Below are positions 8,695 through 16,993 of a stretch of DNA of 64,000 nucleotides, piece by piece (the stretch's first letter is position 1; each line of letters starts with the position of its first letter). The stretch is from VYFG01 sp965203365 (GTDB taxonomy: Bacteria > Pseudomonadota > Gammaproteobacteria > Arenicellales > Poriferihabitantaceae). The DNA is taken from NCBI GenBank assembly GCA_965203365.1, contig OZ241878.1, positions 496,001-560,000 of the forward strand, written 5' to 3'. The translations under genes were made by a program, and so were the position numbers. The notes under the pieces are model-generated. The model had not been told where the DNA came from. It searched no databases and saw only the letters and a program-made list of their open reading frames with translations.

Positions 8695-10127
8695 CAGTGA
8701 CGCCCATACTTGGCGAAGTGGGCACCGAACAGCGCCTCTTCGGAAGGCTTGTCCTCGGCCACTGTGGTCACCAGGTGGGTGATGTTGATAAAGTGGCGAT
8801 AGTTGAGATTTTCGGAGATGCTGTTTCCACCCCAAGTGCCGCATCCCATTGAGAGAGTAAAATTAAGGGCATTGCTGAAACTGCCCCCGTTGCCGAAAGT
8901 ATGAGCCTGGTTGACCAGGACGCGCACCACATCAATCGTTTCTGCCAGACGTTCAGGATGACCGGGGGTGTGGGTATGGATACCACAGGAATGGCCCTTG
9001 CCTTGTACCGTGAGCACATCCTGGACCAGCGAAACCGCGTGCTCGAAATCGCGGGCTCGATAAACCGTGAGCACCAGAGAAAGCTTTTCATCCGCAAACA
9101 GGGACTTCGGATCGAATCCGGGTTCCTCGACCAGAAAAAATCGACGGTTTTCCGCCTCGGGCGGCAATCCGACCTGGCGGGCAAACACCTCGGCATCGCG
9201 GGCAATGAGATCTCGGTTGAGTTGGCCGTCCAACCACAGCGTCTGGGCAATGCGTTCGCGTTCTTCGGCCGTGGAGCGGTACGCCCCGACTTGGACCAGG
9301 GCGGCCATCGCGGCTTCATAGATCGCATCCAGCACGATGATCGCATTTTCCGATGAGCAGGAAGTGGAATTGTCGAAGGTCTTCGAGACCAGAATTTTTT
9401 CGGCCGCATCGATCAGGTCGGCACTGGCATCAATGATCACCGGAACATTGCCGGCCCCGACCCCAATCGCTGGCGTGCCGCTGGCATAGGCCCGGCGAAC
9501 ATTGTTTTGCGAGCCGGTGGTCACCACCAGGTCTGCCTGTTGCATCAGCACTTGCGTTTTGTGGCGCGATACAGGGGCCGGGAGCACTTGCACCAGGTCC
9601 TTGGGGGCCCCGACTCGGCCCAGGGCCTCGCGCATCAGTTCCCCGACGAAATGGGTCGTGGACCACCCCGCCGGAGAAGGGGCGATGAGAATGGCGTTGG
9701 CACCCTTGAGGGCCATCATGGCCTTGTTGACGGGCGTGGCCGCTGGATTGGTGGAGGGGGTCACCGCCGCAACGACACCGACTGGTTTGGCATAACGCAC
9801 AAGCCCTCGGGCCGGATCATTTTCGATCATGCCCACCGTCTTCGCCCGGAGCAGATCCCTGAGGGTACCGAAGGTCTTGCGCTGATTTTTGATCACCTTG
9901 TCCGCCACATTGCCAATGCCGGTATCCGCGACGGCCATTTCCGCCAGTCGTCGGGCATTGTCTGGTTTGTAGAGCGACCAGGCCACGGCCGTGACCAGTT
10001 CATCAATTCGGGACTGATCAGCCTGGGCGATGTCGGCCATGGCGGCCTGGGCACGCTGGATCAGCTGCCTGATCCCCGTGGACTCGGGATCATCAGCCAC
10101 GTTGGGTGAATGGATGGGTGGAGCCAT
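8694..10127 (-). CDS. CoA-acylating aldehyde dehydrogenase, sulfoacetaldehyde dehydrogenase (SauS)-like
   Basis: A 477-residue acylating aldehyde dehydrogenase. The nucleophilic cysteine is in STSCSSENAIIV near residue 256; GVVAAVTPSTNPAATPVNKA, PAIGVGAGNVP and the C-terminal TLSMGCGTWGGNS glycine-rich segment are typical of the AdhE-N/EutE/SauS group. From memory, the CSSEN form around the active cysteine is closest to acylating sulfoacetaldehyde dehydrogenases. Gene order (this enzyme, a CoA ligase, and a divergent TauE exporter) supports a sulfonate route, but sulfoacetaldehyde acetyltransferase (Xsc) and Pta are not in the window. An alternative is a general CoA-linked aldehyde oxidation. 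Confidence 0.75.
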   Translation of the reverse strand: MAPPIHSPNVADDPESTGIRQLIQRAQAAMADIAQADQSRIDELVTAVAWSLYKPDNARRLAEMAVADTGIGNVADKVIKNQRKTFGTLRDLLRAKTVGMIENDPARGLVRYAKPVGVVAAVTPSTNPAATPVNKAMMALKGANAILIAPSPAGWSTTHFVGELMREALGRVGAPKDLVQVLPAPVSRHKTQVLMQQADLVVTTGSQNNVRRAYASGTPAIGVGAGNVPVIIDASADLIDAAEKILVSKTFDNSTSCSSENAIIVLDAIYEAAMAALVQVGAYRSTAEERERIAQTLWLDGQLNRDLIARDAEVFARQVGLPPEAENRRFFLVEEPGFDPKSLFADEKLSLVLTVYRARDFEHAVSLVQDVLTVQGKGHSCGIHTHTPGHPERLAETIDVVRVLVNQAHTFGNGGSFSNALNFTLSMGCGTWGGNSISENLNYRHFINITHLVTTVAEDKPSEEALFGAHFAKYGRH

Positions 10128-10433
10128 GAGTTGGCGTGGGTCGGACGTATTGAAAATCGGAAAGAGCGAGGAGCGATAGTGTAGTGACCCTGTGGCTGAA
10201 TCTCAATCGGTGTTCGACGCCAGCGGGAAGAGGGGCCTGTATAATGGCCCGTACTTTTGTCGGGGGGGTGAATGCAGGCGTTGTGGGCAGGGGGGGCAGG
10301 ATAAGATGAATCGCGGTACTCTCCCATCCCCACGCACCATCAAATGTATCGTATCCCCCTCGGCTGGAGTTTTCCACGACCGTTGATGGTCCCCCCATTG
10401 CTTGCCTTTGCATCCCGATTGATTTCCTGATCC
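10128..10433. promoter_or_regulatory. divergent intergenic region between sauS-like and tauE-like genes
   Basis: About 306 bases between divergently transcribed genes, which must contain promoters for both. A TATAATGG sequence near 10240 is a good -10 match for the rightward gene's side, but I see no confident -35 partner. A G-rich run follows at about 10261. No coding frame of note. Confidence 0.4.
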
Positions 10434-11195
10434 GTGCCCCTTCTGCTTGAAACCGAACCCTGGATTTTGGCTTGGTGCTTTGTGGCTTTGCTATCCGGGG
10501 GGCTGGTCAAGGGAGCGTTGGGGGTCGGCACGCCTTTGTTGCCCGTCCCGCTGATGTCCTGGGTATTGCCTCCGCAACTGGCCGTGGCGATGATGGCGAT
10601 GCCGGTGGTGGTGGCGAATCTGGTGCAGGTTTCAGAGGCCGGACGCCCGGTTGAGACCATCCGCCGATTCTGGCCAGCCTTCGTTTTTCTTCTGTTCGGA
10701 ACCTGGATCGGAGTTAAGGTCCTGTCCATTATTGATGATCGCTGGCTACTCGGTCTCGTGGGGATGTTGGTGGTGGGCTTTGGGGTATGGCAGGGATCCC
10801 GGCAGCGGTTTCATATCCCCCGCAGGGTGGAAAAGGTGGCGGGCGCCGGTTTCGGGTTGGCTGCTGGCGTGATCGGGGGAATCAGTTCCTTTTTTGGTCC
10901 CATGCTGATCATCTTTCTGGTCTCCATTCCCGGGTTGAGCAAGGAACGTTTTGTCGGCTCCATCAGCTTTCTCTATGTTGCCGCGGTCATTCCCTGGACC
11001 ATCAGTCTATTTGTCTACGGAGTGCTGGATGCATCGAACGTGATCTGGTCTGTACTGGCCATTATGCCCGTCACGTTGGGGTTGTACCTGGGTAAGTGCC
11101 TGCGAGATCACGTCAGTGAGCAACGGTTCCACCGCATGGTGATCGTGGTATTGGTCGGCTCCGGCCTCACCATGTTGTGGAGGGCCCTGCACTGA
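10434..11195 (+). CDS. TauE/SafE (TSUP) family membrane transporter, putative sulfite or organosulfur exporter
   Basis: A 253-residue integral membrane protein with about eight hydrophobic segments and the family pattern GGLVKGALGVGTPLLPVPLM near the N terminus and GVIGGISSFFGPMLIIFL in the second half, the two glycine-rich inverted repeats of the sulfite exporter TauE/SafE (TSUP) family. Start is a GTG. Such proteins export sulfite released during taurine, sulfoacetate or cysteate breakdown, or move other sulfur anions. Divergent placement from the acylating dehydrogenase/ligase pair makes sulfite export plausible. Confidence 0.85.
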   Translation: MPLLLETEPWILAWCFVALLSGGLVKGALGVGTPLLPVPLMSWVLPPQLAVAMMAMPVVVANLVQVSEAGRPVETIRRFWPAFVFLLFGTWIGVKVLSIIDDRWLLGLVGMLVVGFGVWQGSRQRFHIPRRVEKVAGAGFGLAAGVIGGISSFFGPMLIIFLVSIPGLSKERFVGSISFLYVAAVIPWTISLFVYGVLDASNVIWSVLAIMPVTLGLYLGKCLRDHVSEQRFHRMVIVVLVGSGLTMLWRALH

Positions 11196-11751
11196 GACCT
11201 GATCCGGGAACCGGATACGGGTGGTCTGATATCGGCCGGGGCACCAATGAAGTCGCCAGGTCTTGGCTGTAGGGAGGTTGAGCACTGCGGCCAATGCCGA
11301 CCGGCCTTCCATCAAGAATTCCAGCCTTCGATATGATTTGCTGGGACCTTGGCCTTTGGTCCGATCAAGTCCCATGATTCCGTCTGGTACGATGCCAGCG
11401 GATCGTTCTCCGTGATCAACCGACTGTAGGAAGTCAGTCGTTTGCCGACAAACCAACAGCACAAACCTGCATCGGCTGGACCATCGTAGGCCAGCCCGGA
11501 ACCCAATGGAGACACCCAGCCGGATCAGGAACCTGTCCGGGGTAGATTCTGGTCCGATATGGATGGATTCCTCGCCACCCGCAAGACGGCGGGCTTCGCC
11601 TGGAGATTGGCCTTGACTTAACGGAATTCATCAAAGTATCCTCAAATGGGGCCCATTGATAGGGAGGCGCTTGATCGACACGCCTTTGCATCGGCGGTCC
11701 CAAGCAGTTCAAATGTCGTTTGAAATTATCATATAAGCCTTGGGGGGGAGA
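11196..11751. other. 556-base intergenic region with no supported gene
   Basis: Short frames on both strands lack family motifs and show no consistent codon bias. The last 60 bases before the next gene are AT-richer (AAATTATCATATAAG around 11723-11737) and probably contain its promoter. A G-rich Shine-Dalgarno sequence sits at 11742-11750. Confidence 0.4.
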
Positions 11752-12684
11752 ATGAAGAGACTACCATTGATGGCGATTGGCCTCGCAGTGGCTGCGGGAT
11801 GGCTGGCGACGATCAGTGACGAAGTGATCGGCCAAATGAATGCATGGATGTCCCAAAGCAACCACAATCGGGTGGTCCAGATCCAGAATGAAGGGGGGGT
11901 CCGTGACTCCACGGGGACAGTTGAAATTTCCTATTACAGCAATTCATCTTTCAAGATCACATCGCCCAAGGGCATGACGATGATCGTGGATCCTTGGCGG
12001 AACGACCCTTCCGGGGCCTGGGGTCTTTGGTATCGGATGGAATTTCCCATGACCGAAGTGGATATCGGACTGTCTACCCATGCACATTTTGATCATGACG
12101 CCTTGGACCGACTGGATGCCAACATGCTGCTTGACAGGATGGCGGGCACATTCGAGCTCGGCGATGTCAAGATCACGGGTATTGCCGATAAGCATGTGTG
12201 CGTGGCGCCCGGCATCATTCCCTGGACTGATGCCGTCAAGCAGTTCGAGGGGCGTGATGATCCGTGTCCGCCGACCAACATGAGGCATCTGGACAATAAT
12301 CTCTATGTCATTGAGACTGGCGGCCTGCGGTTGCTGATGTGGGGAGATAACCGGGCCGATCCCCCCGCCGAAGTCCTGGAGAAAGTCGGGCAGGTGGATG
12401 TGGTGTTCGTCCCGGTGGACGGCTCACGGCACATTCTGGACTACGAGCAGGCAGACCGTGTCGTTGAGATGACCGGGGCCAAAGTCGCGATTCCGCACCA
12501 CTATCTGGTGCCGGAGACGACCTTTGTGACCTCCACCCTGATGCCGGCTCTCGAATGGGCCGAGCGACATCCGCATACTGTCCTGGACAGTCCGACGGTC
12601 CAGCTGAGTGCGACGGAAATCGCCAATATGAAAGGTCATGTGATGTATTTCGGCTCGCACAACATGGTTTCCGGCGAAGGATAG
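11752..12684 (+). CDS. secreted or membrane-anchored MBL-fold metallo-hydrolase (UPF0173-like)
   Basis: A 310-residue protein beginning with a signal-like stretch (MKRLPLMAIGLAVAAGWLA). The metallo-beta-lactamase motif STHAHFDHDALDRL (H-x-H-x-D-H) is intact, followed by LLMWGDNRADPP and the C-terminal AKVAIPHHYLVPE, as in UPF0173/UlaG-like hydrolases. The ATG at 11752 directly follows a G-rich RBS; the in-frame GTG at 11740 overlaps that RBS and is less likely. Substrate unknown; the leader suggests the envelope. Confidence 0.8.
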   Translation: MKRLPLMAIGLAVAAGWLATISDEVIGQMNAWMSQSNHNRVVQIQNEGGVRDSTGTVEISYYSNSSFKITSPKGMTMIVDPWRNDPSGAWGLWYRMEFPMTEVDIGLSTHAHFDHDALDRLDANMLLDRMAGTFELGDVKITGIADKHVCVAPGIIPWTDAVKQFEGRDDPCPPTNMRHLDNNLYVIETGGLRLLMWGDNRADPPAEVLEKVGQVDVVFVPVDGSRHILDYEQADRVVEMTGAKVAIPHHYLVPETTFVTSTLMPALEWAERHPHTVLDSPTVQLSATEIANMKGHVMYFGSHNMVSGEG

Positions 12685-12707
12685 AACTCTCCTATCCACC
12701 GGCCATA

Positions 12708-12742
12708 CGGAACAAGTCCTGGCACCGCTTGGGCTTGTTCCG
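12708..12742 (+). terminator. hairpin downstream of the MBL-fold gene
   Basis: Perfect 9-bp arms CGGAACAAG (12708-12716) and CTTGTTCCG (12734-12742), 23 bases after the stop codon. Only a short pyrimidine run follows rather than a true T-tract, so it may be an imperfect intrinsic terminator. Confidence 0.5.
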
Positions 12743-12943
12743 TCCTTCCAATTGATCTGATCATCCCAAGGACCCAAGGATTCGGTGGGACATCGTTCCC
12801 TGATGGGCCATCTGAGCTTTCGGATGATGGTTGTTGTGCCGCCGGCATGACGGGTGCCCGCCTGATAGATTCCGCGTTATCTGTGGAACAATGGCATGGT
12901 AGTCGTGCGGGCCGCTTGGTGAAAACATCCTCTTCATGCTCCC

Positions 12944-14269
12944 ATGCCGTCTTCCAGTACTGCATGGTCCCTTGTCGGCACCGCCCTCGTTGAGACTGTG
13001 ATCGGGAATCAATTCTTCAGGGTCGTATGGCTTCTCCTTCTGCTAGTCCTTTTTTCATGGCCTTGTCAGGCACATTTCAGGCTGGATCTGAATATCCGCA
13101 CGATGCATGTCGTCCACACCGAGTTCGGTCTGGATGTCTACATGCGGTTGCCGACTTCGCTCTTCCTCGCCGGTCTCGTGGGTGACATGGATCACGATGG
13201 CCTCCCGACGCCCGCCCCATTCACCTACAACCGCATCGAATCGGGCACCCTGATGCATTACCTTGATCTGGAGGCCATCCGTGAACAGCCCATGGTCTTT
13301 GCGGCGCTGGCCGAGCGCGGTCAGGTGATTGCAGTGGATGGCAGAGTGCTGCAGGCACAGATATTGGACATCGGTGTGCATCCCGGGCTCCAGCAGCCGC
13401 CGTTCTCGTCTCTGGAAGAAGCCTGGCGTTCGTTGGCCCAGGACGTGTTTCCCTATGCCGTTCAAGAAATCCCTGTCGGTGAAACCGTCACGGACCTGTT
13501 TCTTCAATACCGTGATGACGATCCTATCGACACCTTTTCCTACCAGAGTACATTCAATCCCGGGCTGGAAGGACAAGAAGAGACCGCCAACCTGATCCTG
13601 GACTATTATCCGGGAGAAGTCCGGGTGCATCGATTGACGGGGCTTTTGAACGATCCGGTCACGATTCACCGTTCGCAGTGGCAGGCGGTCAGCACCTTTT
13701 TACAGCAGGGGGTGATTCATATCCTCGAAGGTCTTGATCACGTGCTGTATGTACTGTGCCTGACAGTGGGTGCGTCGACAATGGTGGGGCTTTTATGGCG
13801 AATCACCGGCTTCACCTTGGGGCATACCATCACCCTGATTCTTGGTTTTCTGGGTTATGTACCCTCTGGGGTCTGGTTTATTCCCATGGTGGAAACATTG
13901 ATTGCTCTGACCATTATCTATGCCGGCACCATGATCCTGTTAGCCAATCGGCATGGCTCGGATTCCATCGTCTCCTACTCGGTGACCACCGGAATCGGGT
14001 TTGTCCACGGGCTGGGGTTCTCGTTCGTGCTCCACGAATTGCTGCTGCCGGGCAGTGCCCATCTCTGGAAGTCGCTGATCGCCTTCAACATCGGCGTTGA
14101 AATCGGCCAGATTCTGATCGTGGTGACGGTCTGGTGTGCCCTTTTGATTCTTGCCCGAATTCATCTCAATGTTCTGGTCGCCATACGCTGGACGGTGGCA
14201 CTGTCCTGCATTGCGGTGGCATCCTACTGGACAGTGGAGAGAGCCACCCTGTTGACTGGAATGCTTTGA
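12944..14269 (+). CDS. HupE/UreJ_2 family membrane protein
   Basis: Up to 441 residues. A signal-like hydrophobic segment (VVWLLLLLVLFSWPCQA) is followed by a periplasmic region of about 200 residues and then the HupE/UreJ_2 membrane domain, starting at QGVIHILEGLDHVLYVLCL and continuing with GFTLGHTITLILGFLG and FVHGLGFSFVLHELLLPG. The conserved histidines in HILEGLDH, LGHT and VHGLGF suggest metal binding. Related proteins are proposed nickel/cobalt permeases or hydrogenase/urease accessory proteins, but no hydrogenase or urease genes are nearby. The first 18 residues look poorly conserved; a GTG at 12998 is an alternative start closer to the signal peptide. Confidence 0.78.
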   Translation: MPSSSTAWSLVGTALVETVIGNQFFRVVWLLLLLVLFSWPCQAHFRLDLNIRTMHVVHTEFGLDVYMRLPTSLFLAGLVGDMDHDGLPTPAPFTYNRIESGTLMHYLDLEAIREQPMVFAALAERGQVIAVDGRVLQAQILDIGVHPGLQQPPFSSLEEAWRSLAQDVFPYAVQEIPVGETVTDLFLQYRDDDPIDTFSYQSTFNPGLEGQEETANLILDYYPGEVRVHRLTGLLNDPVTIHRSQWQAVSTFLQQGVIHILEGLDHVLYVLCLTVGASTMVGLLWRITGFTLGHTITLILGFLGYVPSGVWFIPMVETLIALTIIYAGTMILLANRHGSDSIVSYSVTTGIGFVHGLGFSFVLHELLLPGSAHLWKSLIAFNIGVEIGQILIVVTVWCALLILARIHLNVLVAIRWTVALSCIAVASYWTVERATLLTGML

Positions 14270-14394
14270 TCGAGCGAGCCGTGCACAACCATACCCCTTT
14301 TGTAACGTGTTTCTCGTTTCAAGGGGCGAAGTGGCCTCGGACGGTCGTGTGGACAGAAAAGCGCCTGAAATCGTCCGCGCGACTCATGACGCCT

Positions 14395-14580
14395 CATCCA
14401 CTGGAACTGCCGGTCGGAGAATCTGCTTTTTGGGTCATCCACAGCCGGGGCTTCTACGATGTGGACAAGACGCCCCACCTGCACAGCCTGACCAGTAAAA
14501 GCAGCTACTGATTCTTGTCGCATCCGCAACGCTTTGGCAAGACCCTGTTGGGATTGGTGTTTGATCCGACATAGCGTAAT
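14395..14580 (+). pseudogene. remnant of a PF09820-type AAA-ATPase (DUF1703 family) gene
   Basis: Translation reads FWVIHSRGFYDVDKTPHLHS..., then a stop at about 14511, then FLSHPQRFGKTLLGL. This matches the N-terminal YVDKTP...FLSRPRRFGKTLL block of the larger relative at 43.6-44.1 kb, where FGKT is the Walker A end. The rest of the gene is missing. The remnant lies in a roughly 870-base gene-poor stretch (14270-15143) between the HupE-like gene and tctC. Confidence 0.6.
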
Positions 14581-15143
14581 CTGGCGGCGGTCCTGGCGGA
14601 ACGGGATTGACAAGGGGAGATGCCTCGCCCAGACCGGCGCTCTCCTGGGACTCGCATCCCGTCCCGGAGCATTTGCTTTTCCTGTGGTATATGGAGTTCG
14701 AAAAGAGTACTGGCCCACTATGCGGTCCCGAGACCGACAGGGAACCGTTGCCAATCACCTCTCGGCATTCGGTGACTCCCTCGAAAAGACGGGTGCAATC
14801 AATCAAGGTGTGAGATGTGGTGCTCGACTCTATGTTGGCTACCACCATGGAATGGGCACATATTTCAAATTGTCATCCGACTGATGGGAAATGACACAGG
14901 CTGGAATTTGTCTCAAGGTGTTGGATCGGCATGTTTCCATGATGACGTAACCTGTTATACTTATTTTTTGGTGATGTGGTTTCGGGAGTCAGTGGGTTGG
15001 AGTGGCGGTGGAGACTTGACAACGACAACATGAAGCGTCAATTTCCACCAGACCCAAGTTGGCTTGCCGTCGACAGGTGCTGTCCCGACTATCGAAGTGA
15101 CACCAAAACTTTCAAACAGACAATAATCCTGAGGTGAACCGTC
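14581..15143. other. gene-poor region upstream of tctC
   Basis: No coding frame with family support; frames are broken by stops, consistent with continued decay of the ATPase remnant. Promoter-like elements are seen: TTATACTT near 14956 (a -10 candidate) and a consensus TTGACA at about 15017-15022, about 125 bases before the tctC start. Neither has an ideal partner hexamer, so the tctC promoter is not assigned. Confidence 0.35.
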
Positions 15144-16172
15144 ATGCAATTCAGAAAATTCCTTAACCCCGCCGTAATTTGGACCGGCTCCATGGTGCTC
15201 GGCGCAAATCTGGCCTATGCCGCCTGCACCACCGACGGGCTGCCAGCGACCATGGAGGGACCAGGAGGCTATCCCGAGCGAGCCCTGGCGATGATCGTGC
15301 CATATGGACCCGCCGGAGGGTCTGGTCAGGTCGCCCAGGCGATGGCCCAGGCCGTCACCGAACTGACTGGCGTCGCCATCAACCGGGATCACAAGCCGGG
15401 TGGTTCCGGCACAGTCGGCATGACGGCGTACATGGCGACTCCCGCAGATGGATACACGGTCCTGGAACACATTGATGATGCTTCCAGCGCCCATGCCCTG
15501 GATTCTGGTCGTCCCAACCCGGCGGAAGACCTGATCCCCTTGGTCACATCCCAGATTACCTTTTCACAGGTGTATATCCGAAGCAATGAAGATCGGTTTA
15601 CGGACTGGGCATCCTTTGTCGAGTGGGTGAAGGCCCAAGATGGCAAGGCTACCATTGCCAATGTTTCCAAGGAAGGTTCCATGGAGCGGGTCACGATGAA
15701 GTTCATCACGGATGCCACGGGGATGCAGATCCAGCAAATCTCCTTTGACAAGGGGGCTCCGCGGTATGGTGCTTTGGCGGGAGGACAGGTCGATGCACTG
15801 TTCGAGCAACCCGGGGATGTGCGCAAGTTCCTGGATGCGGGGACCTTCAAGCCCATCCTGACCATCCTCAAGGAAGCACCGGCCGCTTTTGCCGATGTGC
15901 CCTCCTTGAGTGATGCCGGACTGGACTTCGAGCCGCTGCTGCGGTTTCGTGGCTTCTACGTTCACAAGGATGCCCCGGCAGACCGTGTCGAATGGCTCCA
16001 GTGGGCTTTCCAGAAGGCTTTCTGTGAGGAAAGCTATCAGAAATACAACGAGAGCAAGTTCATGAACCTCATCGACAGCTATCGCGACACGGAGGGCTCA
16101 CGAGAACTCATCACTTCCACTATCCAGCAGTACCGCGATGTGTACAAGGAAATGGGATTGGAGGTGAAGTAA
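15144..16172 (+). CDS. tctC: tripartite tricarboxylate transporter substrate-binding protein (TctC/BUG family)
   Basis: A 342-residue periplasmic protein with a signal peptide ending near NLAYA-ACTTDG. The BUG-family pattern is present: YPERALAMIVPYGPAGGSGQVAQ, NRDHKPGGSGTVGMTAY, a central VRKFLDAGTFKPIL region and the FYVHKDAPADRVEWLQ helix. It captures a carboxylate or other anion and delivers it to TctAB in the inner membrane. AGGTGAA is a good RBS before the ATG. It is the first gene of tctCBA and is followed directly by an intrinsic terminator. Confidence 0.88.
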   Translation: MQFRKFLNPAVIWTGSMVLGANLAYAACTTDGLPATMEGPGGYPERALAMIVPYGPAGGSGQVAQAMAQAVTELTGVAINRDHKPGGSGTVGMTAYMATPADGYTVLEHIDDASSAHALDSGRPNPAEDLIPLVTSQITFSQVYIRSNEDRFTDWASFVEWVKAQDGKATIANVSKEGSMERVTMKFITDATGMQIQQISFDKGAPRYGALAGGQVDALFEQPGDVRKFLDAGTFKPILTILKEAPAAFADVPSLSDAGLDFEPLLRFRGFYVHKDAPADRVEWLQWAFQKAFCEESYQKYNESKFMNLIDSYRDTEGSRELITSTIQQYRDVYKEMGLEVK

Positions 16173-16194
16173 TCCTTCCTTGATGCGAACCGAC

Positions 16195-16229
16195 AACCCC
16201 GGCGAATGAAAGATTTGCCGGGGTTTTTT
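16195..16229 (+). terminator. intrinsic terminator between tctC and tctB
   Basis: Nine-bp arms AACCCCGGC (16195-16203) and GCCGGGGTT (16217-16225) followed by a run of six Ts. Its position inside the operon suggests partial termination giving more binding protein than membrane components, as seen in many solute-binding-protein operons. Confidence 0.85.
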
Positions 16230-16268
16230 CTGCTCGTTATCCACTTCCCCACTTCCTGAGGTGCTCCA

Positions 16269-16982
16269 ATGGGAAAACTGAGAACCGGTCAAATCGTCGA
16301 ATCGGTCCTCTGGATCGGCTTCGCGACGTTTCTTTTCGTCTATACGTTCGAGTTTGACCGGGAAATCGAGATCTACAAGTACGGGGCATCCACCTGGCCT
16401 CGCGCGGTTCTCCTGCTGGTGGTCATGGCGGCGGTGGGGCAATTGTTGCAGCAGTGGTTCCGGGGCGAGGAGGGATCATCTGACATGGTGCGTCAGGCGA
16501 CGGATGACGGCGCCCATGAAGCCGCGCAAGAGGCCCACCACAATACCCTGGCCTGGTATCTCGGCACGTTCTCCATCCTGGCGGTCCCCTTTGCCTATAT
16601 TCTGGTTCCGGACTGGGTGGTCGGTGCACTGGAACTTGAGAAGACGGGTCAACATACTACACAACTGATTCTCGCGGGTTTGCTGATCGTTCTTTTCCTG
16701 TTGCTGGTTCGCCGGAATCAGTTGGGGGGGATGCTGGCTCTGCCGATCCTGTTTGCAGCGATGTTGCAGGATCTGGGATTCTATGGCTTGGCCCCGTTTT
16801 TCATCATGGGTGTGATGTATCTGATGGGAGAGCGGCGTCTTCGTCATATGCTGGTGATCTCTGCCGGAATTTATGGGGTTTTGCTCGCTTTGTTTGTCAG
16901 CCTGCTGTACCTGGGCCTGCCCACGGGCAACATCAGCCCGTTCTATGAGTTCGGGACGGGGTTGGTGAATATTCTGCAATAG
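16269..16982 (+). CDS. tctB: tripartite tricarboxylate transporter small membrane subunit (TctB family)
   Basis: A 237-residue protein with an N-terminal hydrophobic segment (ESVLWIGFATFLFVYTFEF) and four or more further membrane helices between about residues 95 and 230. It lies between the binding-protein and TctA genes, the usual location of the small, poorly conserved TctB subunit. It is somewhat longer than the classical four-helix TctB. The AlphaFold-like topology cannot be checked here. It partners with TctA in a sodium-coupled secondary transporter. Confidence 0.85.
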   Translation: MGKLRTGQIVESVLWIGFATFLFVYTFEFDREIEIYKYGASTWPRAVLLLVVMAAVGQLLQQWFRGEEGSSDMVRQATDDGAHEAAQEAHHNTLAWYLGTFSILAVPFAYILVPDWVVGALELEKTGQHTTQLILAGLLIVLFLLLVRRNQLGGMLALPILFAAMLQDLGFYGLAPFFIMGVMYLMGERRLRHMLVISAGIYGVLLALFVSLLYLGLPTGNISPFYEFGTGLVNILQ

Positions 16983-16993
16983 GGGGCTGATCC

